Assembly (NCBI RefSeq): GCF_036192275.1
Contig: NZ_CP108088.1
Coordinates: forward strand, 5,395,501 to 5,459,500
DNA: 64,000 bases
Direction of reading: 5' to 3'
DNA from: Streptomyces sp. NBC_00250
GTDB lineage: Bacteria > Actinomycetota > Actinomycetes > Streptomycetales > Streptomycetaceae
Shown here: positions 60,473 through 64,000 of the stretch, piece after piece
Layout: every line of letters begins with the position of its first letter
Position numbering within the stretch: the first letter of the stretch is position 1
Notes under the pieces: model-generated
Seen by the model: the letters and a program-made list of their open reading frames with translations, nothing else
Database searches by the model: none
Told to the model about the DNA's origin: nothing
Program-made: the position numbers and the translations under genes

Positions 60473-62176
60473 TTACTGGATGCTGCTGTAGACCTGGTAG
60501 CCGCCGCCGAGCCTGGTCCGCACGGAGAACTTGTTCGGAGCCGTGTTCAGGTAGCGGTACAGGTCGCCGCCCGCGGTGACACCCAGCAGGTCGGCCTTGC
60601 CGTCGGCGTTCAGGTCGCCCGGGGCGATCACCTTGGAGTAGGTGTTCCAGCCGCTGCCGACCTTCACCCGCGTCTTGAACGCGGACGTCGCGACACCCGT
60701 GCCCGGGTACACGTACAGGTCGCCGCCCGAGGTGCGGGCCGCGATGTCCGTACGGCCGTCACCCGTGAAGTCACCGGCGCCGACGATCTTGTTGTACGCG
60801 CCCCAGCCGGTGCCGACCTTGATGCGCGACGCGAACGCCGTGCCCTTGCCGTTGCCCTTGTACAGGTACAGGACGCCGGAGCGGTCGCGGGCCAGCAGGT
60901 CGGCCTTGCCGTCGCCGCTCAGGTCGCCCGGGGCGAGGAGGGTGTTGTAGACGCCCCAGCCGCTGCCGATGTGCTCGCCCTCGATGTACAGGTCGCTGCG
61001 GTCGTCCGCGAACTGGAGGGCGATGTCGGAGATTCCGTCCGAGTTCATCGAGGACAGGTGGGTGGGGACCAGGCCGTCCCAGCCGCCGTTGCCACTGACC
61101 TCCACGCGCGGCTCCACCGTGCCGGTGGTGCTGTTGCGGTACCAGTAGCTGGCGCCACCGGGGGTGAACGCCAGGGTGCCCTCCTTGCCCGTGTACGGGT
61201 TGTTCCCGGCGCCGGCGAACTGCGTGATGCCCGCGAAGTCGCCCGCGGCGCCGACCTGCTCGCGTCCGGCCAGCGTGCCGTTGCCGTTGGCGCCGTACAG
61301 GTAGAGCGCGCCCGAGTTGTCCCGGGCCAGGAGGGCGCCGCCACCGCCGGGCATGATCTGGTTGTAGGTGCCCCAGCCGCCGCCGATGGACTTGCGGGTG
61401 CCGAACGGCTTGTTCTTGTCGCCCGTGCCGGCGTAGAACCACAGCGTGCCGTTGGTGTCGCGGGCGTACAGGTCGCCCTTGCCGTCGCCGGTGCCGTCAC
61501 CGAGGCCCACGAGCTGGTCGTAGACGCCCCAGCCGCCGCCGACCGAGATCCGGGTGCCGAGCGGCTGGGACGGGCTGCCGGTGCCCAGGTACAGGTAGAG
61601 GGCGCCGTCCTGGGTGCGGGCGATCACGTCGGCGCGGCCGTCGCCGTTCACGTCGCCGGGCGACGAGAGCTTGTTGTAGACCTGCCAGCCACCGCCCACC
61701 ACCGACTTGGTGGAGGTACCCGTGGGACCGGCGTCCGTGTGCAGGGTGAGCGTGCCGTTCTCCGAGAGGACGAGCACCTCGGGCTTGGCCGCGTTGCCGA
61801 CCTGGTTGCCGATCGGGACGATGTCCTTCGCGATGTCGTCGACGCGGTGGAGGTCGAACAGGTCGACGGTCGCGTCGGACAGGAGGGCGAAGAGATCCCC
61901 GTCGGCGGCACGGACGATCTGGTCGTCGACGCCGTCGCCGTCCAGGTCGGACAGCGGCGCGGAGACGGCCGCGGCCGCGGCGACGCCCGCACGGGCGCCG
62001 TCCTTCTTCGGGAGCGCCAGCTTCGGCGGCGTGAAGGAGGACGCGGGCCTCTCGACCGAGGGAACCGGCGCCGGCGAGTCGGCGGACGCCGGACCCGCGA
62101 GGAGCATGCCGGCCGAGAGGGCGAGCGCGGTGCAGGCGGCGACACGGCGGGCGTGCGTGGAGTGCGTGAAAAGCAA
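60473..62176 (-). CDS. Secreted FG-GAP/VCBS repeat protein (paralog 2)
   Basis: This 567-residue paralog of the preceding gene has a signal peptide (VAACTALALSAGMLLAGPASA) and Ca-loops (DLDGDGVDDQ, DVNGDGRADV, DGTGDGKGDL, DLSGDGKADL, DFTGDGRTDI, DLNADGKADL) spaced like paralog 1. Most blades end in G-G-W-G/N-x-Y. Start at TTG 62174-62176, chosen from the identical leader; no other start is near the signal peptide. The two genes form a tandem pair, each with its own promoter and terminator. Confidence 0.87.
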   Translation of the reverse strand: MLFTHSTHARRVAACTALALSAGMLLAGPASADSPAPVPSVERPASSFTPPKLALPKKDGARAGVAAAAAVSAPLSDLDGDGVDDQIVRAADGDLFALLSDATVDLFDLHRVDDIAKDIVPIGNQVGNAAKPEVLVLSENGTLTLHTDAGPTGTSTKSVVGGGWQVYNKLSSPGDVNGDGRADVIARTQDGALYLYLGTGSPSQPLGTRISVGGGWGVYDQLVGLGDGTGDGKGDLYARDTNGTLWFYAGTGDKNKPFGTRKSIGGGWGTYNQIMPGGGGALLARDNSGALYLYGANGNGTLAGREQVGAAGDFAGITQFAGAGNNPYTGKEGTLAFTPGGASYWYRNSTTGTVEPRVEVSGNGGWDGLVPTHLSSMNSDGISDIALQFADDRSDLYIEGEHIGSGWGVYNTLLAPGDLSGDGKADLLARDRSGVLYLYKGNGKGTAFASRIKVGTGWGAYNKIVGAGDFTGDGRTDIAARTSGGDLYVYPGTGVATSAFKTRVKVGSGWNTYSKVIAPGDLNADGKADLLGVTAGGDLYRYLNTAPNKFSVRTRLGGGYQVYSSIQ

Positions 62177-62178
62177 GA

Positions 62179-62195
62179 GATCCCCCCCAGGGATC
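62179..62195 (-). promoter_or_regulatory. RBS-containing hairpin of FG-GAP gene 2
   Basis: The same GATCCC/GGGATC stem as before gene 1 covers the G-rich SD immediately before the TTG start. Confidence 0.65.
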
Positions 62196-62270
62196 AGACT
62201 TCGATGGACCGGAAGGGGGGTCCGCGACGCCTCCGCACGGAAGAACGCGCGGAAGAACGCGCGCACGAAG

Positions 62271-62321
62271 GGCGAACACCCCCCCCGGGTGTGAGCGGAG
62301 CATAACCCCGGGGGGTGACAG
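62271..62321 (-). promoter_or_regulatory. Conserved upstream block of FG-GAP gene 2
   Basis: Matches the block at 60351-60398 in order and sequence words, about 95-145 bp before the start codon. Confidence 0.5.
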
Positions 62322-62389
62322 CCGATCAACGAGATATCCCGGCAACCGGGGACCCGCCCACGCTGCCGGGATCGGACCCTCCGCGGCCG

Positions 62390-63076
62390 TCAGTTCTTCC
62401 GGTGCCCTATCAACCGCGGCTTCGGCTCCAGACCGTCCAGACCGTGCCACGCCAGGTTCACCAGATGCGCCGCGACCTCCGCCTTCTTCGGCTTGCGGAC
62501 GTCCAGCCACCACTGACCCGTCAGCGCCACACTGCCCACAAGGGCCTGCGCGTACAGCGGCGCCAGCTTCGGGTCGAAGCCGCGGGCCTTGAACTCCAGG
62601 CCCAGGATGTCCTCCACCTGCGTGGCGATGTCACTGATCAGCGACGCGAACGTCCCCGTCGACTGCGCCACCGGGGAGTCCCGTACGAGAATCCGGAACC
62701 CGTCCGTGTAGTTCTCGATGTAGTCGAGCAGCGCGAACGCCGCCTGCTCCAGGAGCTCCCGCGGATGCCCCGCCGTCAGCGCGCCCGTCACCCCGTCGAG
62801 GAGCTGGCGCATCTCCCGGTCGACCACGACCGCGTACAGCCCCTCCTTGCCGCCGAAGTGCTCGTACACCACCGGCTTGGAAACCCCGGCCTTCGCCGCG
62901 ATCTCCTCCACCGACGTGCCCTCGAAACCCTTCTCGGCGAACAGCGTCCGGCCGATGTCCAGCAGCTGCTCCCGGCGCTCCGCGCCCGTCATCCGCACCC
63001 GGCGGCCCCGCCGGGGCTTCTGCTCGCCGCTGCCGGTGCCACTGGTCCTGCCGTCGATCGCCACGTCTTCCATCAT
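62390..63076 (-). CDS. TetR-family regulator coupled to desaturase
   Basis: This 228-residue regulator has an HTH at about residues 50-80 (FEGTSVEEIAAKAGVSKPVVYEHFGGKEGLYAVVV) and a long helical ligand domain (FALLDYIENYTDGFRILVRDSPVAQ). The N-terminal 30 residues are a Gly/Arg-rich tail. Its ATG overlaps the desaturase stop (ATGA), so it is translated from the desaturase mRNA; this suggests lipid-responsive feedback control, as in FasR/DesT-type circuits (inference). Confidence 0.9.
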   Translation of the reverse strand: MMEDVAIDGRTSGTGSGEQKPRRGRRVRMTGAERREQLLDIGRTLFAEKGFEGTSVEEIAAKAGVSKPVVYEHFGGKEGLYAVVVDREMRQLLDGVTGALTAGHPRELLEQAAFALLDYIENYTDGFRILVRDSPVAQSTGTFASLISDIATQVEDILGLEFKARGFDPKLAPLYAQALVGSVALTGQWWLDVRKPKKAEVAAHLVNLAWHGLDGLEPKPRLIGHRKN

Positions 63077-64000
63077 GCCGCGTCTGCGGGCGCGCTCTGG
63101 CGGCGGGCTTCGATGCGCTCCTTCGCCGGCCAGCGCACGTCGCTCGCCCAGCCCGCCAGCTCGAACCAGCGGATCAGCCGCGCGCTGGAGTCGACCTGAC
63201 CGCGCAGCACCCCGTGCCGCGCCGACGTCGGGTCCGCGTGGTGCAGGTTGTGCCAGGACTCGCCGCAGGACAGCACCGCCAGCCACCACACGTTGCCCGA
63301 ACGGTCCCGCGACTTGAACGGCCGCTTGCCCACCGCGTGACAGATCGAGTTGATCGACCAGGTCACGTGGTGCAGCAGCGCGACACGCACCAGCGAACCC
63401 CAGAAGAAGGCGGTGAACGCGCCCCACCAGGACATCGTCACCAGACCGCCCACCAGCGGCGGGATCGCGAGCGACAGCATCGTCCAGAAGATGAAGTCAC
63501 GGGAGATCCGCCGGATCGCCGGGTCCTTGATCAGGTCGGGCGCGTACTTGGCCTGCGGCGTCCGCTCCTCGTCGAACATCCAGCCGATGTGCGCCCACCA
63601 CAGCCCCTTCATCAGGGCCGGCACCGTCTCACCGAAACGCCACGGCGAGTGCGGGTCGCCCTCCGCGTCCGAGAACTTGTGGTGCTTGCGGTGGTCCGCC
63701 ACCCAGCGCACCAGCGGGCCCTCCACCGCCAGCGAACCCATGATCGCCAGCGCGATCCGCAGCGGCCGCTTGGCCTTGAACGAACCATGGGTGAAGTAAC
63801 GGTGGTAGCCGATCGTGATGCCGTGACAGCCGATGTAGTACATCGCCACGAGCAGCCCCAGATCGAGCCAGGACACGCCGCCCCAACTCCAGGCCAGCGG
63901 AACCGCGGCGATCAGGGCGACGAACGGCACCGTGATGAACAGCAGCAGCGTGATCTGCTCGATCGACCGCTTCTTGTCCCCGCCGAGCGTGCCGGAGGGC
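63073..64000 (-). CDS. Fatty-acid (acyl-CoA) desaturase, 5' end beyond window
   Basis: At least 309 residues of a membrane-bound delta-9-type desaturase, which puts a double bond in acyl chains. The three His boxes are present: H-R-Y-F-T-H, H-R-K-H-H and H-N-L-H-H, which bind the di-iron centre, along with four hydrophobic segments. The open frame continues to the window edge, so the start is missing. It heads a coupled unit with the TetR regulator. Confidence 0.93.
   Translation of the reverse strand, partial: PSGTLGGDKKRSIEQITLLLFITVPFVALIAAVPLAWSWGGVSWLDLGLLVAMYYIGCHGITIGYHRYFTHGSFKAKRPLRIALAIMGSLAVEGPLVRWVADHRKHHKFSDAEGDPHSPWRFGETVPALMKGLWWAHIGWMFDEERTPQAKYAPDLIKDPAIRRISRDFIFWTMLSLAIPPLVGGLVTMSWWGAFTAFFWGSLVRVALLHHVTWSINSICHAVGKRPFKSRDRSGNVWWLAVLSCGESWHNLHHADPTSARHGVLRGQVDSSARLIRWFELAGWASDVRWPAKERIEARRQSAPADAA

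Overview
The window is about 64 kb of very GC-rich actinobacterial chromosome, almost certainly Streptomyces. The reasons are codon positions saturated with G/C, frequent GTG/TTG starts, GTGA/ATGA start-stop overlaps, an SsgA-like (SALP) protein, a tricorn protease, a Nur-type nickel box, and a conserved core order: protein O-mannosyltransferase, rsmI, tatD, rpfB, rsmA(ksgA), ispE, ABC-F, galTEK, tamR/tam, desaturase. That order matches what I remember of the S. coelicolor region around SCO3130-SCO3155. I see no prophage, insertion sequence, CRISPR array, tRNA, rRNA or biosynthetic gene cluster.

Layout, 1-17 kb: the 3' end of an exonuclease III gene; an OmpR-type two-component pair; a minus-strand operon lipoprotein - membrane-fusion adaptor - ABC ATPase - MacB-like permease, with a candidate response-regulator site in its promoter; a MerR regulator divergent from a translationally coupled Baeyer-Villiger monooxygenase - hydrolase - dehydrogenase operon; a CsbD-like stress protein; a barstar-domain protein; a GNAT acetyltransferase; and a tricorn protease homolog divergent from a TetR gene that is followed by an MMPL exporter, with two near-identical TetR-type operators between the divergent genes.

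17-37 kb: an SALP gene divergent from a nickel/cobalt ECF transporter (CbiM-PDGLE, CbiQ, CbiO) whose promoter carries a Nur-box match; a class-C serine hydrolase; a winged-helix regulator; two YbaK-type deacylases; an Fe(II)/2-oxoglutarate amino-acid hydroxylase followed by a LysE exporter; an SDR, a HAD protein, a lipoprotein esterase, a SnoaL-like protein and an EamA transporter; a penicillin-binding protein, a class-A-like serine hydrolase, and the protein mannosyltransferase.

37-64 kb: rsmI, a zinc-ribbon-like small protein, tatD, rpfB, rsmA and ispE; a secreted beta-propeller protein; an acyltransferase-3 protein; an RHH/PIN toxin-antitoxin pair with a phased operator; an ABC-F ATPase; two adjacent paralogs with Pro/Gln/Tyr-rich cytoplasmic tails and beta-propeller ectodomains; a LuxR-type regulator lacking its phosphorylation site; galTEK; another LuxR-type regulator; tamR/tam with a 15-bp phased operator array; two paralogous secreted FG-GAP/VCBS proteins with matching promoters, RBS hairpins, TTG starts and terminators; and a TetR gene coupled to a fatty-acid desaturase that runs off the end.

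Points most worth following up are the hydroxylase-exporter pair, the monooxygenase operon, the shared leader of the FG-GAP pair, the Nur box, and the two operator arrays. All functional calls come from reading sequence motifs; no database search was run.
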